Origin: Sphingopyxis sp. 113P3
GTDB lineage: Bacteria; Pseudomonadota; Alphaproteobacteria; Sphingomonadales; Sphingomonadaceae
Direction: 5' to 3'
NCBI RefSeq assembly: GCF_001278035.1
Contig: NZ_CP009452.1
Span: forward strand, 2,265,501-2,329,500
DNA length: 64,000 nt
Shown here one piece after another: positions 1 through 12,420 of this stretch. Under the pieces are notes generated by a model. That model saw nothing but the letters and a program-made list of their open reading frames with translations, had not been told where the DNA came from and did no database searches. The stretch's first letter is position 1, and every line of letters begins with the position of its first letter. A program made the translations under genes and the position numbers.

Positions 1-1780
1 GATGGTCAAGAAAGCGCGCGAGGGGGTGATGGAGTTCCTGCTCATCAATCACCCGCTGGACTGCCCGATCTGCGACCAGGGCGGCGAGTGCGATCTGCAG
101 GACCAGTCGATTGCCTATGGCCGCGGCGCCTCGCGCTTTGACGAAAACAAGCGCGCGGTGACCGAGAAATATATGGGTCCGATCGTGAAAACGGTGATGA
201 CGCGCTGCATCCAGTGCACGCGCTGCGTCCGTTTCGCCGAGGAGGTCGCGGGGGTCGAGGACATCGGCGCGATCTATCGCGGCGAAAATATGCAGATCAC
301 CTCCTATCTCGAGCGCGCGGTCGCGAGCGAGCTTTCGGGCAATGTCGTCGACCTTTGCCCGGTGGGCGCGCTGACGTCGAAACCCTATGCGTTCGAAGCC
401 CGCCCGTGGGAACTCACCAAGACGCTCGGCATCGACATGATGGATGCGGTGGGGACCAACGTTCGCATCGACAGCCGGGGACGCCAGGTCCTGCGCGTCC
501 TGCCGCGCGTCAACGACGAGGTGAACGAGGAATGGGCGAGCGACAAGACGCGCCATCACGTCGACGGCCTCATCCGCCGCCGCCTCGATCGTCCGTTCGT
601 TCGCAAGCACGGCGAGCTTGCCGAAGCGAGCTGGGCCGAAGCGTTTGAAGCGATCCGGGCCGCGAACGCCGGCGCGTCGGTCGCCGCGATCGCGGGTGAC
701 CTCGCCGATTGTGAGACGATGTTCGCGGCCAAGGCGTTGGTAAGGGCGCTCGGCGGCCATCTCCTCGAGGGACGCCAGACCGGTCTCGACTATGACGTCA
801 CCAGCCTGGCGGCGGTCAACTTCAACACGACGATCGCCGAGGCCGAGAATGCCGACGTGATCCTGCTTGTGGGCACCAACCTGCGCTGGGAGGCGCCGCT
901 CATCAACACGCGCGTCCGCAAGGCGGTGTGGAAAAAGGGCGCGAAAGTGTTCGGCATCGGCCCCGAAATCGATCTTACATACAAGGTCGAGTGGCTTGGC
1001 GACGACGCCTCGCTGGTCGCAAAGCTGCCGTCGCATGTGACCGACGCGCTGAAGAACGCCGAGCGGCCGATGCTGGTCTTCGGCGGCGGCGCCCTCTCGG
1101 TACCGGGCGTCCACGGCGCGGGTCTTGGGCTTGCCAAGGCGGTGAACGCCGTCAAGGACGGGTGGAACGGCTTCAACGTTGTCCATTTCTCGGCCGCGCG
1201 CATGGGCGCGCTGATGCTCGGCTATTCGCAGCCGGGCGGAATCCGCGACATCATTGCGGCAAAGCCGAAACTTGCTTTCTTCCTCGGCGCTGACGAGGTC
1301 GATTTTTCGGCCTTTGCGGAGACGTTCAAGGTCTATGTCGGCCATCATGGCGACAAGGGCGCACACGCGGCCGACGTCATCCTGCCCGCGGCCGCCTGGA
1401 CCGAGAAGGATTTCACCACGGTCAACACCGAAGGCCGCGTCCAGCGCAGCGAGAAGGCGGTGTTCGCGCCAGGTGACGCCCGCGAGGACTGGAGCATCTT
1501 CCGCGCGCTCGCCGATGCGCTCGGCGTCCATGTCGGCTTCGACAGCTTTGCTGAATGCCGGGCCGCGATGATTGCCGAGGTCCCGGCGCTCGGGATCGAA
1601 GGGCTCGCCGATTACGGCTGGAATGTTCCGGACTTGCCCGCAAAGCCCGAGGCAAGCGCGATTCCCTCGCCGATCAAGGATTTCTATCTCACCAACGCCA
1701 TCTGCCGCGCTTCGCCGACGATGCAGCGCTGCTCGGAAGAATTGCTACACGGCGTCGACTATGCGGAGGCGGCGGAATGA
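1..1780 (+). CDS. nuoG: NADH-quinone oxidoreductase subunit G, 5'-truncated by window edge
   Basis: This is the iron-sulfur subunit of respiratory complex I, in the peripheral arm that carries electrons from NADH towards quinone. The frame is open to the left edge, and the Met codon at position 2 is probably internal: family members are about 670-690 residues and 592 are visible, so the N-terminal 2Fe-2S part lies outside. Visible ligand motifs are [15 protein letters not shown] near residue 20, [10 protein letters not shown] near residue 70 and DLCPVGAL near residue 117, followed by the molybdopterin-oxidoreductase-like domain. The stop codon overlaps the nuoH start (ATGA), as expected for an operon. 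Confidence 0.96.
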   Translation, partial: MVKKAREGVMEFLLINHPLDCPICDQGGECDLQDQSIAYGRGASRFDENKRAVTEKYMGPIVKTVMTRCIQCTRCVRFAEEVAGVEDIGAIYRGENMQITSYLERAVASELSGNVVDLCPVGALTSKPYAFEARPWELTKTLGIDMMDAVGTNVRIDSRGRQVLRVLPRVNDEVNEEWASDKTRHHVDGLIRRRLDRPFVRKHGELAEASWAEAFEAIRAANAGASVAAIAGDLADCETMFAAKALVRALGGHLLEGRQTGLDYDVTSLAAVNFNTTIAEAENADVILLVGTNLRWEAPLINTRVRKAVWKKGAKVFGIGPEIDLTYKVEWLGDDASLVAKLPSHVTDALKNAERPMLVFGGGALSVPGVHGAGLGLAKAVNAVKDGWNGFNVVHFSAARMGALMLGYSQPGGIRDIIAAKPKLAFFLGADEVDFSAFAETFKVYVGHHGDKGAHAADVILPAAAWTEKDFTTVNTEGRVQRSEKAVFAPGDAREDWSIFRALADALGVHVGFDSFAECRAAMIAEVPALGIEGLADYGWNVPDLPAKPEASAIPSPIKDFYLTNAICRASPTMQRCSEELLHGVDYAEAAE

Positions 1781-2820
1781 CCGCGTTTTTCCAATCGCTT
1801 GGCATGTCCTATGAGTGGGCGTGGGGCGTCGCGACGGTTTGCGGCATCTTGCTGATCGCACTGCCGCTGATGCTCGCGGTCGCCATGATCATCTACGCCG
1901 ACCGCAAGATCTGGGCGGCCATGGCGCTGCGGCGCGGACCGAATGTGGTCGGGCCCTTCGGTCTGCTCCAGAGCTTCGCCGACGGTCTCAAGGTGTTTCT
2001 GCAGGAAACGATCATCCCGAGTTCGGCGAACCGCGGTCTCTTCCTCATCGCGCCGATCATCACCTTTACCGTCGCGCTCATGGCGTGGGCGGTAATCCCG
2101 TTCAATTCGGGCGCGGTGCTCGCCGACATCAACGTGGGGCTTCTTTACATCCTCGCGGTGAGTTCGCTCGGCGTCTATGGCGTCATTCTGTCGGGTTGGT
2201 CGTCGAACTCCAAATACCCCTTCTTCTCCGCGATGCGCGCTTCGGCGCAGATGATCAGCTATGAGGTCTCGATCGGGTTCATCCTCATCGGGGTCGTGCT
2301 CTTCGCCGACAGTTTCAACCTTAACGAGATCATCAAGGCTCAGATCGGGCACGGGCTCGGGCTCGTCAACGCCTTCGGCTTCAACCTGCTCCTCTTCCCG
2401 CTCGCGGTACTCTTCTTCATCTCGTCGCTCGCCGAAACGGCACGCACGCCGTTCGACCTCACCGAGGCCGAAAGCGAGCTCGTCGCGGGCTATCAGACCG
2501 AATATTCGTCGATGAGCTTCGCGCTCTTCTGGCTCGGCGAATATGCAAACGTGCTCCTGATGTGCACGCTCAACGCCGTGCTCTTCTGGGGCGGCTGGCT
2601 GCCTCCTCTCGACTGGGCGCCGCTTTATGCCGTTCCGGGGATCATCTGGCTGTTCGCGAAGATCCTCTTTTTCTTCTTCGTCTTCAGTTGGGTGAAGGCG
2701 ACCGTTCCCCGTTACCGCTATGACCAGCTCATGCGCCTGGGCTGGAAGGTCTTCCTGCCGATCTCGCTGATCTGGGTCTTCCTGGTCTCCGGCTATCTGA
2801 TGCTGACGAGGTATTCATGA
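1777..2820 (+). CDS. nuoH: NADH-quinone oxidoreductase subunit H
   Basis: This 347-residue integral membrane subunit of complex I helps form the quinone-binding site between the peripheral and membrane arms. The start is the ATG that overlaps the nuoG stop by 4 bases, although the frame is open further upstream. The protein has about eight hydrophobic segments and family-typical stretches such as [20 protein letters not shown] near the N-terminus, then [20 protein letters not shown] in the conserved cytoplasmic loop. It overlaps nuoI by 4 bases (ATGA). Confidence 0.97.
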   Translation: MTAFFQSLGMSYEWAWGVATVCGILLIALPLMLAVAMIIYADRKIWAAMALRRGPNVVGPFGLLQSFADGLKVFLQETIIPSSANRGLFLIAPIITFTVALMAWAVIPFNSGAVLADINVGLLYILAVSSLGVYGVILSGWSSNSKYPFFSAMRASAQMISYEVSIGFILIGVVLFADSFNLNEIIKAQIGHGLGLVNAFGFNLLLFPLAVLFFISSLAETARTPFDLTEAESELVAGYQTEYSSMSFALFWLGEYANVLLMCTLNAVLFWGGWLPPLDWAPLYAVPGIIWLFAKILFFFFVFSWVKATVPRYRYDQLMRLGWKVFLPISLIWVFLVSGYLMLTRYS

Positions 2821-3305
2821 GTTCCATCGCCCACTTCGTCAAAACCTTTACCCTGTGGGAATTCGTGCAGGCGCATTGGCTGACGCTCAAATATTTCTTC
2901 AAGCCGAAGGCGACGATCAACTATCCCTTCGAGAAGAATGCGCTGAGCCCGCGCTTTCGCGGCGAGCATGCGCTGCGCCGTTATCCGAACGGCGAGGAAC
3001 GCTGCATTGCGTGTAAGCTGTGCGAGGCGATTTGCCCTGCACAGGCGATCACGATCGAGGCCGAGCCGCGCGACGACGGCAGCCGCCGAACGACGCGCTA
3101 CGACATCGACATGACCAAGTGCATCTATTGCGGTTTCTGCCAGGAAGCCTGCCCGGTCGATGCGATCGTCGAGGGGCCGAACTTCGAGTTCTCAACCGAG
3201 ACGCGCGAGGAACTGCTGTATGACAAGGCGAAGCTGCTCGCCAACGGCGACAAATGGGAGCGCACGATCGCGGCCAACCTTGCCGCCGACGCGCCCTATC
3301 GGTAA
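2817..3305 (+). CDS. nuoI: NADH-quinone oxidoreductase subunit I
   Basis: This 162-residue ferredoxin-like subunit carries the two 4Fe-4S clusters (N6a and N6b) that pass electrons to the terminal cluster near quinone. Two 4Fe-4S binding motifs are visible, [12 protein letters not shown] near residue 63 and [12 protein letters not shown] near residue 102. Length and motif spacing match alphaproteobacterial NuoI. It lies between nuoH (4-base overlap) and nuoJ (12-base gap). Confidence 0.97.
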   Translation: MSSIAHFVKTFTLWEFVQAHWLTLKYFFKPKATINYPFEKNALSPRFRGEHALRRYPNGEERCIACKLCEAICPAQAITIEAEPRDDGSRRTTRYDIDMTKCIYCGFCQEACPVDAIVEGPNFEFSTETREELLYDKAKLLANGDKWERTIAANLAADAPYR

Positions 3306-3317
3306 GGGCGCGCGCAC

Positions 3318-3929
3318 ATGATTCAGCTCATCGCCTTCTATCTCTTCGCGTTCCTCGTCATCGCCTCTGCAGCGATGGTGATTTTCGCGCGCAACCCGGT
3401 CCACAGCGTCATGTGGCTGATCCTTGCCTTCTTCAACGCGGCGGGTCTGATGCTGCTCGCGGGCGCCGAATTTATCGCGATGCTGCTCGTCATCGTCTAT
3501 GTCGGCGCGGTCGCGGTCTTGTTCCTGTTCGTCGTGATGATGCTCGATATCGATTTCGCCGAGCTTCGCGCCGGTTTCGTCCGCTATCTGCCGCTCGGCG
3601 CGCTCGTTGCGATCATCCTCGCGGCCGAGCTCGTCTTCGCGCTGGGCGCATGGAGTGCTGGCGGCATCGACCTTGCAGCGCGTGCCGCGCCCGCCGTCGC
3701 TGACAAGAGCAATATCCAGCAGATCGGCGAACTGCTCTACACGCGCTACATCTTCCTCTTTGAAGCGGCGGGCATCGTCCTTCTCGTCGCGATGATCGGC
3801 GCGATCGCGCTCACGCATCGCCAGCGCGGCGGAACCCGCAGTCAGAAAATCGCGGCACAGAACCGCCGCCGTCCGGACGAAGCGACGCGGCTGGTCGATC
3901 CGGGTGTCGGGCAGGGGATGGAACTGTGA
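3318..3929 (+). CDS. nuoJ: NADH-quinone oxidoreductase subunit J
   Basis: This 203-residue membrane subunit of complex I has five hydrophobic segments in the first 170 residues and a basic cytoplasmic tail. The segment around residues 55-75 ([20 protein letters not shown]) is the conserved third helix region of the ND6/NuoJ family. The ATG at 3318 follows an AAGGG ribosome-binding site. The stop overlaps the GTG start of nuoK. Confidence 0.96.
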   Translation: MIQLIAFYLFAFLVIASAAMVIFARNPVHSVMWLILAFFNAAGLMLLAGAEFIAMLLVIVYVGAVAVLFLFVVMMLDIDFAELRAGFVRYLPLGALVAIILAAELVFALGAWSAGGIDLAARAAPAVADKSNIQQIGELLYTRYIFLFEAAGIVLLVAMIGAIALTHRQRGGTRSQKIAAQNRRRPDEATRLVDPGVGQGMEL

Positions 3930-4231
3930 TTTCGGTCGGCCATTATCTCGCCGTTTCGGCAGTGCTCTTCACGCTCGGCGTGCTCGGCATCTTCATCAAC
4001 CGCAAGAACATCATCGTCATCCTGATGGCGATCGAGCTCATCCTGCTCGCGGTGAACATCAACCTCGTCGCGTTCAGCGCGGCGCTCGGCGACCTTGTCG
4101 GGCAGGTGTTCGCAATGTTCGTGCTGACCGTCGCCGCCGGTGAAGCGGCGATCGGGCTTGCGATTCTCGTCATCTATTTCCGCGGCCGCGGCACCATTGC
4201 CGTCGACGATGCCAACCGGATGAAGGGGTAA
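3926..4231 (+). CDS. nuoK: NADH-quinone oxidoreductase subunit K
   Basis: This 101-residue, three-helix membrane subunit (ND4L homologue) takes part in proton translocation. It starts with GTG overlapping the nuoJ stop. The conserved intramembrane glutamates are visible in [12 protein letters not shown] near residue 35 and in [10 protein letters not shown] near residue 73. Length equals the usual 100-102 residues. nuoL starts four bases after the stop. Confidence 0.97.
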   Translation: MISVGHYLAVSAVLFTLGVLGIFINRKNIIVILMAIELILLAVNINLVAFSAALGDLVGQVFAMFVLTVAAGEAAIGLAILVIYFRGRGTIAVDDANRMKG

Positions 4232-4235
4232 ACCG

Positions 4236-6284
4236 GTGATTCAGGCGATCGTTTTCCTGCCGCTGCTTGCGGCTCTCGTGGCAGGCCTCGGCCAGCGTTT
4301 CATCGGCACCGCCGCATCGAAGATCGTGACGACCGGCGCGCTCTTTGCAAGCTGCGCCTTGAGCTGGCCGATCTTCCTTTCTTTCCTCGGCGGCGATGCC
4401 GAGGCGAGCGTGACGCCCGTGCTCCACTGGGTCTCCTCGGGCGCCCTTCAGTTCAACTGGGAGCTGCGCGTCGACACGCTGACCGCGGTGATGCTGGTTG
4501 TGATCACGACCGTGTCGGCGCTCGTCCACCTCTATAGTTGGGGCTATATGGAGGAGGATCCGGACCAGCCGCGCTTCTTCGCCTATCTCTCGCTCTTCAC
4601 CTTTGCGATGCTGATGCTGGTGACGGCGAACAACCTCGTTCAGATGTTCTTCGGCTGGGAAGGCGTCGGTCTCGCTTCCTATCTCCTCATCGGCTTCTGG
4701 TACAAAAAGCCGAGCGCGAACGCCGCGGCGATCAAGGCATTTGTGGTCAACCGCGTCGGCGATCTAGGCTTCATGCTCGGAATCTTCGGCACATTCCTCG
4801 TCTTCAATACCGTGTCGATCCCCGAGATCCTGGCCGCAGCGCCCGGCATGGCGGGCTCGACGATCGGCTTTCTTGGCCAGCGGTTCGACACTATGACCGT
4901 GCTCTGCCTGCTGCTGTTCATCGGCGCGATGGGCAAGTCGGCGCAGCTTGGGCTGCACACCTGGCTTCCCGACGCGATGGAAGGCCCGACACCCGTCAGC
5001 GCCTTGATCCATGCCGCGACGATGGTCACGGCGGGCGTGTTCATGGTCTGCCGCCTGTCGCCGATGTTCGAGGTTGCGCCGATCGCGCTCGGCGTCGTCA
5101 CCTTCGTGGGCGCAGCGACCTGCCTTTTCGCTGCCACGGTTGGCACGACGCAGTGGGACATCAAGCGCGTCATCGCCTATTCGACCTGTTCGCAGCTCGG
5201 CTACATGTTCTTTGCAGCAGGCGTTGGCGCCTATGGCGCCGCGATGTTCCACCTGTTCACCCATGCCTTTTTCAAGGCGCTCCTGTTCCTCGGCGCGGGG
5301 TCGGTGATCCACGCAATGCATCATGAGCAGGACATGCGCTACTACGGCGGTCTTCGCCGGCACATCCCGCTCACCTATTGGGCGATGATGGCGGGCACGC
5401 TGGCAATCACGGGCGTTGGCATCGCGGGCATATTCGGCTTCGCAGGCTTCTATTCGAAGGACGGCATTCTCGAGGCGGCCTATGCGTCCGGTGGGGGCGG
5501 CCAGATTGCCTTCTGGGTCGGAACTTTCGCCGCGCTCCTGACGAGCTTTTACTCGTGGCGTCTCGTTTTCCTGACCTTCTTCGGCAAGCCCCGCTGGGCC
5601 GCGAGCGAACATATTCAGCATGCCGTTCACGGCGATCATCACGATCACCCGGCCGACGAACATGCAGGGGGCGATGTCCACCACGCCCACGCGGCCGACG
5701 CGCACGAGGGGACGGCGGGCTATCATCCGCACGAAAGCCCGCTTTCTATGCTCATCCCGCTCGGCGTGTTGTCGATCGGCGCGATATTCGCAGGCTATCT
5801 CTTCCACCACCCGTTCATCTACCCTGAAGAGGGAATGGCGTTCTGGAATGGCAGCCTCGCATTCGACGCGCATCTGATGCACGCAGCGCACGAGGTGCCG
5901 ACGATCATCAAGTGGATGCCTTTCGCGGCGATGGCGATCGGGCTCTTGATTGCGTGGAACAGCTATATTCGCAACACGGCGCTGCCCGCGCGGTTCGTCT
6001 CGCAATTCGGGCTGCTTCACCAGTTCCTTTTCAACAAATGGTATTTCGACGAGCTCTACAATCTCCTGTTCGTGAAACCCGCTTTCGCGATCGGCCGCTT
6101 CTTCTGGAAGCGCGGGGATGAAGGCACCATCGACCGCTTCGGTCCCGATGGCGTCGCGGCGCTCGTCCAAGGGGGGACCCGGCTCGCGGTCCGGCTGCAA
6201 TCGGGTTATGTTTATGGATATGCGTTCGTGATGCTGCTCGGTCTTGTCGGCCTCGCCAGCTGGGCGATGGTGAGGTTCCTGTGA
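4236..6284 (+). CDS. nuoL: NADH-quinone oxidoreductase subunit L
   Basis: This is the largest antiporter-like, proton-pumping membrane subunit of complex I. At 682 residues it is longer than the E. coli protein (613). Much of the extra length is a histidine-rich insertion at residues 459-501 (nucleotides 5610-5738) with 13 His in 43 residues. Family motifs include [19 protein letters not shown] near residue 140 and [20 protein letters not shown] near residue 250. The start is GTG at 4236. The stop overlaps the GTG start of nuoM. Confidence 0.97.
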   Translation: MIQAIVFLPLLAALVAGLGQRFIGTAASKIVTTGALFASCALSWPIFLSFLGGDAEASVTPVLHWVSSGALQFNWELRVDTLTAVMLVVITTVSALVHLYSWGYMEEDPDQPRFFAYLSLFTFAMLMLVTANNLVQMFFGWEGVGLASYLLIGFWYKKPSANAAAIKAFVVNRVGDLGFMLGIFGTFLVFNTVSIPEILAAAPGMAGSTIGFLGQRFDTMTVLCLLLFIGAMGKSAQLGLHTWLPDAMEGPTPVSALIHAATMVTAGVFMVCRLSPMFEVAPIALGVVTFVGAATCLFAATVGTTQWDIKRVIAYSTCSQLGYMFFAAGVGAYGAAMFHLFTHAFFKALLFLGAGSVIHAMHHEQDMRYYGGLRRHIPLTYWAMMAGTLAITGVGIAGIFGFAGFYSKDGILEAAYASGGGGQIAFWVGTFAALLTSFYSWRLVFLTFFGKPRWAASEHIQHAVHGDHHDHPADEHAGGDVHHAHAADAHEGTAGYHPHESPLSMLIPLGVLSIGAIFAGYLFHHPFIYPEEGMAFWNGSLAFDAHLMHAAHEVPTIIKWMPFAAMAIGLLIAWNSYIRNTALPARFVSQFGLLHQFLFNKWYFDELYNLLFVKPAFAIGRFFWKRGDEGTIDRFGPDGVAALVQGGTRLAVRLQSGYVYGYAFVMLLGLVGLASWAMVRFL

Positions 6285-7822
6285 GCGGGCTTCCCATTCT
6301 TTCGCTGATGCTGGCGATCCCTGCGGTCGCCGCCATTTTCTGCCTGTACCTTGAGGCAAGGCCTGCGCGGGTCGTGGCGCTCGCGGCGACGCTCGTCGAT
6401 CTCGCGCTCGGCATCGCGCTGTGGGCGAATTTCGATATTGGCGGTGCCCAGTGGCAGTTTGTTGAGCGCGCCGATCTGTTCGGCCGTTTCCAGTGGGCGC
6501 TTGGCGTCGATGGCGTTGCGATGATGCTGATCGTGCTCAGCACCTTCCTGATGCCGCTGTGCATCCTTGCAAGCTGGGAATCGATCAAGCAGCGCGTCGG
6601 CCTCTACATGGCGATGTTCCTGATCATGGAAGTCATCATGATCGGCGTCTTCGCCGCCCAGGACCTGCTACTCTTCTACATCTTCTTCGAAGGCGTGCTG
6701 ATCCCGATGTATCTGATCATCGGCATCTGGGGCGGACAGAACCGCATTTATGCGTCGTTCAAATTCTTCCTCTACACGCTGCTCGGCTCGGTCCTGATGC
6801 TGCTTGCGATGATCGCGATGATCCGCGAGGCAGGGACGACCGAGATTCCCCTTCTCATGAACTACGACTTCCCGCCCGAAATGCAGACATGGCTGTGGCT
6901 TGCCTTCTTCGCGAGCATGGCGGTGAAGATGCCGATGTGGCCGGTCCACACCTGGCTTCCTGACGCGCACGTCCAGGCGCCAACCGCAGGTTCGATGATC
7001 CTTGCCGGTGTGCTCCTCAAAATGGGCTCCTATGGCTTCCTGCGCTTCATGATGCCGATGTTCCCGGACGCGTCGGCGCAGTTCATGTGGCTCGTCTTTG
7101 CACTGTCGATGGTGGCGGTGGTCTACACCAGCCTCGTCGCGCTGGTGCAGAGCGACATGAAGAAACTCATTGCCTATTCGTCGGTTGCGCACATGGCGAT
7201 CGTCACCGCGGGCCTCTATGCCTTCAATCAGCAGGGGATCGAGGGCGCGCTGATCGTCATGCTGAGCCACGGTGTCGTCTCCGCCGCGCTCTTCTTCTGC
7301 GTCGGGGTGATTTACGACCGGCTGCACACGCGTGAGATCAGCCGTTATGGCGGGCTGGCCGTCAATATGCCGGCCTATTCGCTCTTCTTCATGCTTTTCA
7401 CCATGGCGTCGATCGGCTTGCCGGGCACGAGCGGCTTCGTTGGCGAATTCCTCAGCCTCGCCGGCATTTACGAAGCCTCAAGCTGGACCGCGTTCGTCTG
7501 CACCACGGGGATCATCCTCGGTGCCGCCTATATGCTCTACCTCTATCGCCGCATCGTGTTCGGCGAACTCACCAAGGACGATGTGAAGGCCATGCCGGAC
7601 ATCACGCCCCGCGAATGGGCGATTTTCGTACCGCTTGCCGCGGTCGCGCTGTGGATGGGGGTCTATCCCGAAAGCTTCCTTGCGCCGATGCGCGGCGATG
7701 TGACCACAGTGGTCGCACGGCTCGCCCCGGCAAAGCCTGAAGGCGACGCCGGTCTGACGGCAGGCAAGCCAGAGGCCGCGGCGCCGCACGGCGAAGCGCA
7801 TCATGCCGGAGGCGTCCAATGA
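6281..7822 (+). CDS. nuoM: NADH-quinone oxidoreductase subunit M
   Basis: This 513-residue antiporter-like proton channel subunit of complex I has about 14 hydrophobic segments. The ND4 signature [20 protein letters not shown] is visible near residue 224, and a conserved Glu lies in [15 protein letters not shown] near residue 140. The GTG start overlaps nuoL, and the ATGA overlap with nuoN shows tight translational coupling. The last 35 residues are polar and contain several His. Confidence 0.97.
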   Translation: MSGLPILSLMLAIPAVAAIFCLYLEARPARVVALAATLVDLALGIALWANFDIGGAQWQFVERADLFGRFQWALGVDGVAMMLIVLSTFLMPLCILASWESIKQRVGLYMAMFLIMEVIMIGVFAAQDLLLFYIFFEGVLIPMYLIIGIWGGQNRIYASFKFFLYTLLGSVLMLLAMIAMIREAGTTEIPLLMNYDFPPEMQTWLWLAFFASMAVKMPMWPVHTWLPDAHVQAPTAGSMILAGVLLKMGSYGFLRFMMPMFPDASAQFMWLVFALSMVAVVYTSLVALVQSDMKKLIAYSSVAHMAIVTAGLYAFNQQGIEGALIVMLSHGVVSAALFFCVGVIYDRLHTREISRYGGLAVNMPAYSLFFMLFTMASIGLPGTSGFVGEFLSLAGIYEASSWTAFVCTTGIILGAAYMLYLYRRIVFGELTKDDVKAMPDITPREWAIFVPLAAVALWMGVYPESFLAPMRGDVTTVVARLAPAKPEGDAGLTAGKPEAAAPHGEAHHAGGVQ

Positions 7823-9258
7823 CCGGCGATCTCGCGCTCATCTGGCCCGAGCTGATCCTGACGATCGGCGGGCTCGTCACCCTGATGCTCGGCGCCTTCG
7901 CGGGCGATCGTCGGGTCGGACTTTATCAGCTCGCTGCGCTGTTGACGCTCGCGGCGGCGGCAGCGGCAGTGGTCGCCTTGTTCGGTACCGACGCTTCGGT
8001 CTTTTCAGGCACGCTCGCGGTTGACGGCTTTGGCGGTTTTGCAAAGCTCATCATCTATGGTGCAAGCTTGATCTGCATCGCTGTAGCCCCCCGCTATTTT
8101 GGTGAGGCGATGCGCGCCGAATATTCGGCGCTGATCCTGTTTGCCGCGCTCGGCATGGGTATCATGGCGTCCTCGCGCGACCTCATGACCCTCTATGTCG
8201 GGCTCGAGCTCAATAGCCTTGCCTCTTATGTGCTTGCGAGCTTCCTGCGCGGCGACGACCGGTCGAGCGAGGCGGGTCTCAAATATTTCGTGCTCGGCGC
8301 GCTCGCCTCGGGCATTCTTCTGTTCGGAATCTCGTTGCTCTACGGCTTTTCGGGCACCACCGATTTCGCTGGCGTTGCGACCGCAATGGGCAGCGGGATC
8401 GATATCGGCCTCCTGTTCGGTATCGTCTTCGTGATTGCCGGTCTCGCCTTCAAGATCAGCGCGGTTCCCTTCCATATGTGGACCCCTGACGTTTACGAGG
8501 GCGCGCCGACGCCGGTCACGACCTTCTTCGCCAGCGCGCCGAAAGTTGCCGCGATGGCGCTGCTGACGCGCGTCCTCATCGACGCGATGGGCGCTTCGGG
8601 TCCGGCGCTTGCCGCCTGGCAGCAGATCATCATCTTCCTCTCGCTCGCCTCGATCATCCTCGGGGCGGTCGGTGCGATCGGGCAGAAGAATATCAAGCGG
8701 CTGCTCGCCTATTCCTCGATCAACAACGTCGGCTTCATGTTGATCGGCCTCGCTGCGGGAACGCAGCAAGGGGTTGAGGCAGTCCTCACCTATCTCCTCG
8801 TCTATGTTGTCACGACGATCGGTGCCTTTCTGTTCGTCATGCAGTTGCGGGATGCCGACGGGCGGATGGTCGAGAGCATCCCCGCCTATGCCGGCTTGTC
8901 GAAGCGCCAGCCCGGGCTTGCCGCGGCCATGGCAGTGTTTCTCTTCAGCCTCGCGGCGATCCCGCCGCTGTTCGGTTTCTGGCCGAAGTATCTGGTTTTC
9001 GAAGCTGCAGTGAATGCGGGGCTCGTGCCGTTGGCGGTCGCGGGCGTCGTGGTCTCCGTGATCGGCGCCTTCTATTATATCGCGATCGTCAAGACGATGT
9101 TCTTCGACGACGAAGCCGAGTCGGCGATCCGCAATGATGGGACGAGACTCGAAGGTGCGGTCATCGCGGCAAGCGCCCTGTGGCTGTCGCTGATCGGCTT
9201 TTTGTTCATCCCGATGCTCGCGGTGGCAGCTCAAAGCGCCGCGTCGGTGCTGTTCTGA
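7819..9258 (+). CDS. nuoN: NADH-quinone oxidoreductase subunit N
   Basis: This 479-residue third antiporter-like subunit is the last nuo gene. Characteristic segments are [20 protein letters not shown] near residue 125 and [17 protein letters not shown] near residue 218. The 3' end overlaps the only standard start codon available to birA, so the complex I operon runs directly into cofactor genes. Confidence 0.97.
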   Translation: MTGDLALIWPELILTIGGLVTLMLGAFAGDRRVGLYQLAALLTLAAAAAAVVALFGTDASVFSGTLAVDGFGGFAKLIIYGASLICIAVAPRYFGEAMRAEYSALILFAALGMGIMASSRDLMTLYVGLELNSLASYVLASFLRGDDRSSEAGLKYFVLGALASGILLFGISLLYGFSGTTDFAGVATAMGSGIDIGLLFGIVFVIAGLAFKISAVPFHMWTPDVYEGAPTPVTTFFASAPKVAAMALLTRVLIDAMGASGPALAAWQQIIIFLSLASIILGAVGAIGQKNIKRLLAYSSINNVGFMLIGLAAGTQQGVEAVLTYLLVYVVTTIGAFLFVMQLRDADGRMVESIPAYAGLSKRQPGLAAAMAVFLFSLAAIPPLFGFWPKYLVFEAAVNAGLVPLAVAGVVVSVIGAFYYIAIVKTMFFDDEAESAIRNDGTRLEGAVIAASALWLSLIGFLFIPMLAVAAQSAASVLF

Positions 9259-9980
9259 TCGCGCCGATCGAGCGCATCGCCGAGACCGGTTCGACCAACG
9301 CCGATCTGCTCGCGCGGCTTGCGCGCGGCGAACATGTCGGCGAGGGGCACTGGCTGATAGCCGACCGGCAGACCGCTGGGCGGGGGCGGCTCGGCCGCGC
9401 CTGGGGCGACGGAGAGGGCAATTTCATGGGCTCGACCGTCGTGCAGCTGACGGCGGGCGATCCGTCGCCGGCAACGCTCGCGCTGGTCGTTGCGGTCGCG
9501 CTTGCAAGAGTGGTCAAGGCATTGGCGCCGGCGGTTGCCTTCGAGCTCAAATGGCCGAACGACCTCATCGTCGATGGCGCGAAATGCTCGGGCATCCTGC
9601 TTGAACGCACCGGAGACGCGGTGGTCGTGGGTGTCGGGGTCAATCTTGTCTCGGCACCCGACCTGCCGGACCGGCCGACCTTTGCGTTCGCGAACGCAGG
9701 GATTGCGGTCGATCGCGACCGCTTCGCCGAGGCGCTGGCGATCGCGCTCGTCGATGCGCTGCGTAGCTGGCGGCAGGAAGGCGTCGAAAGCATCGTCAGG
9801 GCCTGGCTGCCGCTCGGTCATCCGGTCGGAACACCGCTTCGCGTGTCTGAGGCGGATGTCGCCGGGACATTCGACGGTCTTGCCCCTGACGGCGCGCTGC
9901 GCTTGCGCCTGGCAGGCGGGAAGGTCATGCTCATCCATGCGGGAGACGTCGAGCTTCGTCCCGCCGATAAAGGGGAATAA
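9180..9980 (+). CDS. birA: Biotin--[acetyl-CoA-carboxylase] ligase
   Basis: This enzyme attaches biotin to the biotin carboxyl carrier protein through biotinyl-AMP. It lacks an N-terminal DNA-binding domain, so it is a monofunctional ligase rather than a repressor. Motifs are [10 protein letters not shown], the biotin loop GRGRLGRAW and [19 protein letters not shown]. The recognisable domain begins only near residue 27. The GTG at 9180 is the only ATG, GTG or TTG in frame, so the gene either overlaps nuoN by 79 bases or starts at a rare codon such as CTG 9255. coaX follows after two bases, the usual alphaproteobacterial order. Confidence 0.9.
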   Translation: MAVADRLFVHPDARGGSSKRRVGAVLIAPIERIAETGSTNADLLARLARGEHVGEGHWLIADRQTAGRGRLGRAWGDGEGNFMGSTVVQLTAGDPSPATLALVVAVALARVVKALAPAVAFELKWPNDLIVDGAKCSGILLERTGDAVVVGVGVNLVSAPDLPDRPTFAFANAGIAVDRDRFAEALAIALVDALRSWRQEGVESIVRAWLPLGHPVGTPLRVSEADVAGTFDGLAPDGALRLRLAGGKVMLIHAGDVELRPADKGE

Positions 9981-9982
9981 CC

Positions 9983-10768
9983 GTGCTGCTCGCGATTGAT
10001 GTCGGCAACACCAACGCCAAATTCGCGCTTTATCGCGGCACCGAGCTGCTCGCGCGCTGGCGGATCGCGACCGACGACCGCCGCACGGCGGACGAATATA
10101 TGGTCTGGCTCGACCAGCTTCTGCGCATCGAAGGCCACGACCGCGGCGATGTCGACGCGGTGATCATTTCGACCGTCGTGCCGCGTGCGCTCCACAATCT
10201 GCGCCTGCTGGCCGACAAATATTTCGGGGTCGAGGCGCTCATTGCGGGCCGCGAGCCGGTGAGCTGGCGGATTGCGCTCAAGGTCGACGAACCGCAGTCG
10301 GTTGGCGCTGACCGCGCGTGCAATGCGATTTCGGCGCAGGCGATTGCCCCCGGCGTGGACAAGCTTGTCATAAGTTTCGGGACCGCGACCACCTTCGACC
10401 ATATCGGGCCTGAAGGCGGCTATCTTGGCGGGATCATCGCCCCGGGCGTCAATCTTTCGCTTGAGGCACTGGTCGCTGCGGCCGCAAAGCTGCCGCGGAT
10501 CGCGATCGAAGCACCGGCGAGCGCAAGCGTCATTGGCCGCACGACCGAAAGCCAGATGCTGATCGGCGTCTATTGGGGCTATGTCGCAATGATCGAAGGG
10601 CTCATTGCGCGGATGAAGGCCGAGGTCGCGCGGCCGATGACCGTCATCGCAACGGGCGGCCTTGCCACGCTCTTTGAGGAACATGCCCATTTGTTCGACC
10701 GAATCGAACCCGATTTGACGCTGAACGGCCTGATGCACCTTTATCAGCAGCGGAGTGCTGGCGCATGA
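9983..10768 (+). CDS. coaX: Type III pantothenate kinase
   Basis: This enzyme phosphorylates pantothenate in the first step of coenzyme A synthesis. The 261-residue protein has the ASKHA-fold signature [16 protein letters not shown] at the N-terminus, [11 protein letters not shown] near residue 110 and [12 protein letters not shown] near residue 131. Type III enzymes differ from CoaA in resisting CoA feedback. The GTG start is preceded by AGGGGAATAACC inside the end of birA. The stop overlaps the RNase J start (ATGA). Confidence 0.96.
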   Translation: MLLAIDVGNTNAKFALYRGTELLARWRIATDDRRTADEYMVWLDQLLRIEGHDRGDVDAVIISTVVPRALHNLRLLADKYFGVEALIAGREPVSWRIALKVDEPQSVGADRACNAISAQAIAPGVDKLVISFGTATTFDHIGPEGGYLGGIIAPGVNLSLEALVAAAAKLPRIAIEAPASASVIGRTTESQMLIGVYWGYVAMIEGLIARMKAEVARPMTVIATGGLATLFEEHAHLFDRIEPDLTLNGLMHLYQQRSAGA

Positions 10769-12399
10769 CGACACCCGGCAAGGAACTGCTCTTTCTCGCA
10801 CTCGGCGGGTCGGGCGAGATCGGCATGAACGCAAATCTTTATGGCTGCGACGGCAAATGGATCATGCTCGACCTCGGCGTGACCTTCGGCAGCCAGGACT
10901 ATCCGGGTATCGACATCGTCATGCCGGACCTTGAATTCATCGAGGATCGCAAGGAGGATCTGATCGGCATCGTGCTCACCCACGGGCATGAGGATCATAT
11001 CGGTGCCATTCCCTATCTCGCGGCCGACCTTGGCGTCCCGCTTTATGCCAACCGCTTCACCGCGGGGCTTATTGCGCACAAGCTAGCCGAAGAGGGGCTG
11101 GAGAAAGACGTCGAGATCAAGGTCGTCGATATCGACGACAATTTCCAGCTCGGTCCCTTCGGCATTCGGCTCGTCCCGCTGGCCCATTCGATCCTCGAAA
11201 TGAGCGCGGTGGTGATCGACACGCCCTATGGCCGCATTTTCCATACCGGCGACTGGAAGCTCGACGAAGAGCCGATCCTCGGCGTTCCCGCGACCGCCGA
11301 AGCGCTGACGGCGATTGGCGATGAAGGAATTGATTGTCTCGTCTGCGACTCGACGAACGCCTTCAATGTCGAAGCCTCGGGCAGCGAGGGCGCCTTGCGC
11401 AAAGGGCTGGAGGCAGCCGTCGGCGCCGCAAAGGGCAGGGTGGTCGTCACGACATTCGCCTCGAATGCGGCGCGGCTCGCGACGCTCGGCGCAGTTGCAA
11501 GAGCCACGGGACGCAGCCTGTGCGTTGCGGGGCGCTCGCTTGACCGCATCCTTGGCGTTGCGCGGTCGGTTGGCTATCTTAAGGACTTTCCCGCGACGGT
11601 CGATTTCGATGAGGCCATGCGCCTTCCGCGCGACAAGCTGATGGTGATCGCCACCGGCGGGCAGGGCGAACCGCGCGCAGCGCTCGCGCGCATTGCAAAC
11701 GACATGCACCAGATCAAGCTCGAGGCGGGCGACACCGTCGTTTTCTCCTCGAAGCAGATCCCGGGCAACGAGGTCGCAATCGGACGGATCATGAACCAGC
11801 TCGCTGCGCGCGACGTGCTCACCGTTACCGAGAAGCAGGCGCATATTCACGTCAGCGGTCACCCCGGTAAGCCCGAACTCGCAGCGCTTTATGGCTGGCT
11901 GCGGCCAAAGCTCATCGTTCCCGTTCACGGCGAAATCCGGCACATGCATGAGCAGGCCCGCTTCGCTCTCGAAAGCGGTGTGCCTGGCGCGCTGGTACAG
12001 GAAAATGGTGATCTTGTCCGCCTCGCCCCAGGTCCAGCCGCGATCGTCGAACGCGTCCGCTCGGGCCGCCTCATCCTCGATGGCGACGTGATCCTCCCCG
12101 CCGATGGCGATACGATCAATGAACGGCGCAAGCTCGCGCTCCATGGCCATATTTCGGTGGCGACGATCTTCTCAGGCAACCGCTTCGTTGAAAGCGCGAT
12201 CAGCTATCGCGGCGTACCCGTCGAGGATGATCGCGAGGCTTTCATCGATGAAATGCGCGATGCTGCGGAACAGGCCGCCACGGGACCTGCCCGCGACCGC
12301 GAAAAGCTGCGCGAGGCGATCCGGCTCGGCGTGCGGCGGATCGCGACCGACTGGACGGGCAAGAAGCCCGTCGTCGACGTCATGCTTGTCGATATCTGA
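10765..12399 (+). CDS. rnj: Ribonuclease J
   Basis: This metallo-beta-lactamase/beta-CASP ribonuclease has 5'-exonuclease and endonuclease activity in rRNA maturation and mRNA decay. The 544-residue protein opens with [17 protein letters not shown], carries the zinc-binding HGHEDHIGA motif near residue 73, and has the beta-CASP region with [11 protein letters not shown] near residue 362. It is coupled to coaX by an ATGA overlap, and DUF1467 follows 21 bases later. Confidence 0.95.
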   Translation: MTTPGKELLFLALGGSGEIGMNANLYGCDGKWIMLDLGVTFGSQDYPGIDIVMPDLEFIEDRKEDLIGIVLTHGHEDHIGAIPYLAADLGVPLYANRFTAGLIAHKLAEEGLEKDVEIKVVDIDDNFQLGPFGIRLVPLAHSILEMSAVVIDTPYGRIFHTGDWKLDEEPILGVPATAEALTAIGDEGIDCLVCDSTNAFNVEASGSEGALRKGLEAAVGAAKGRVVVTTFASNAARLATLGAVARATGRSLCVAGRSLDRILGVARSVGYLKDFPATVDFDEAMRLPRDKLMVIATGGQGEPRAALARIANDMHQIKLEAGDTVVFSSKQIPGNEVAIGRIMNQLAARDVLTVTEKQAHIHVSGHPGKPELAALYGWLRPKLIVPVHGEIRHMHEQARFALESGVPGALVQENGDLVRLAPGPAAIVERVRSGRLILDGDVILPADGDTINERRKLALHGHISVATIFSGNRFVESAISYRGVPVEDDREAFIDEMRDAAEQAATGPARDREKLREAIRLGVRRIATDWTGKKPVVDVMLVDI

Positions 12400-12420
12400 C
12401 CAGCAAAGGTAGCGATTGCG

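Noticed and set aside
4764..6359. Long open frame of 531 codons on the minus strand opposite nuoL
   Set aside because: It is antisense to a clear complex I subunit, and its His-, Arg- and Glu-rich product is what high-GC antisense frames give. No motif or ribosome-binding site.
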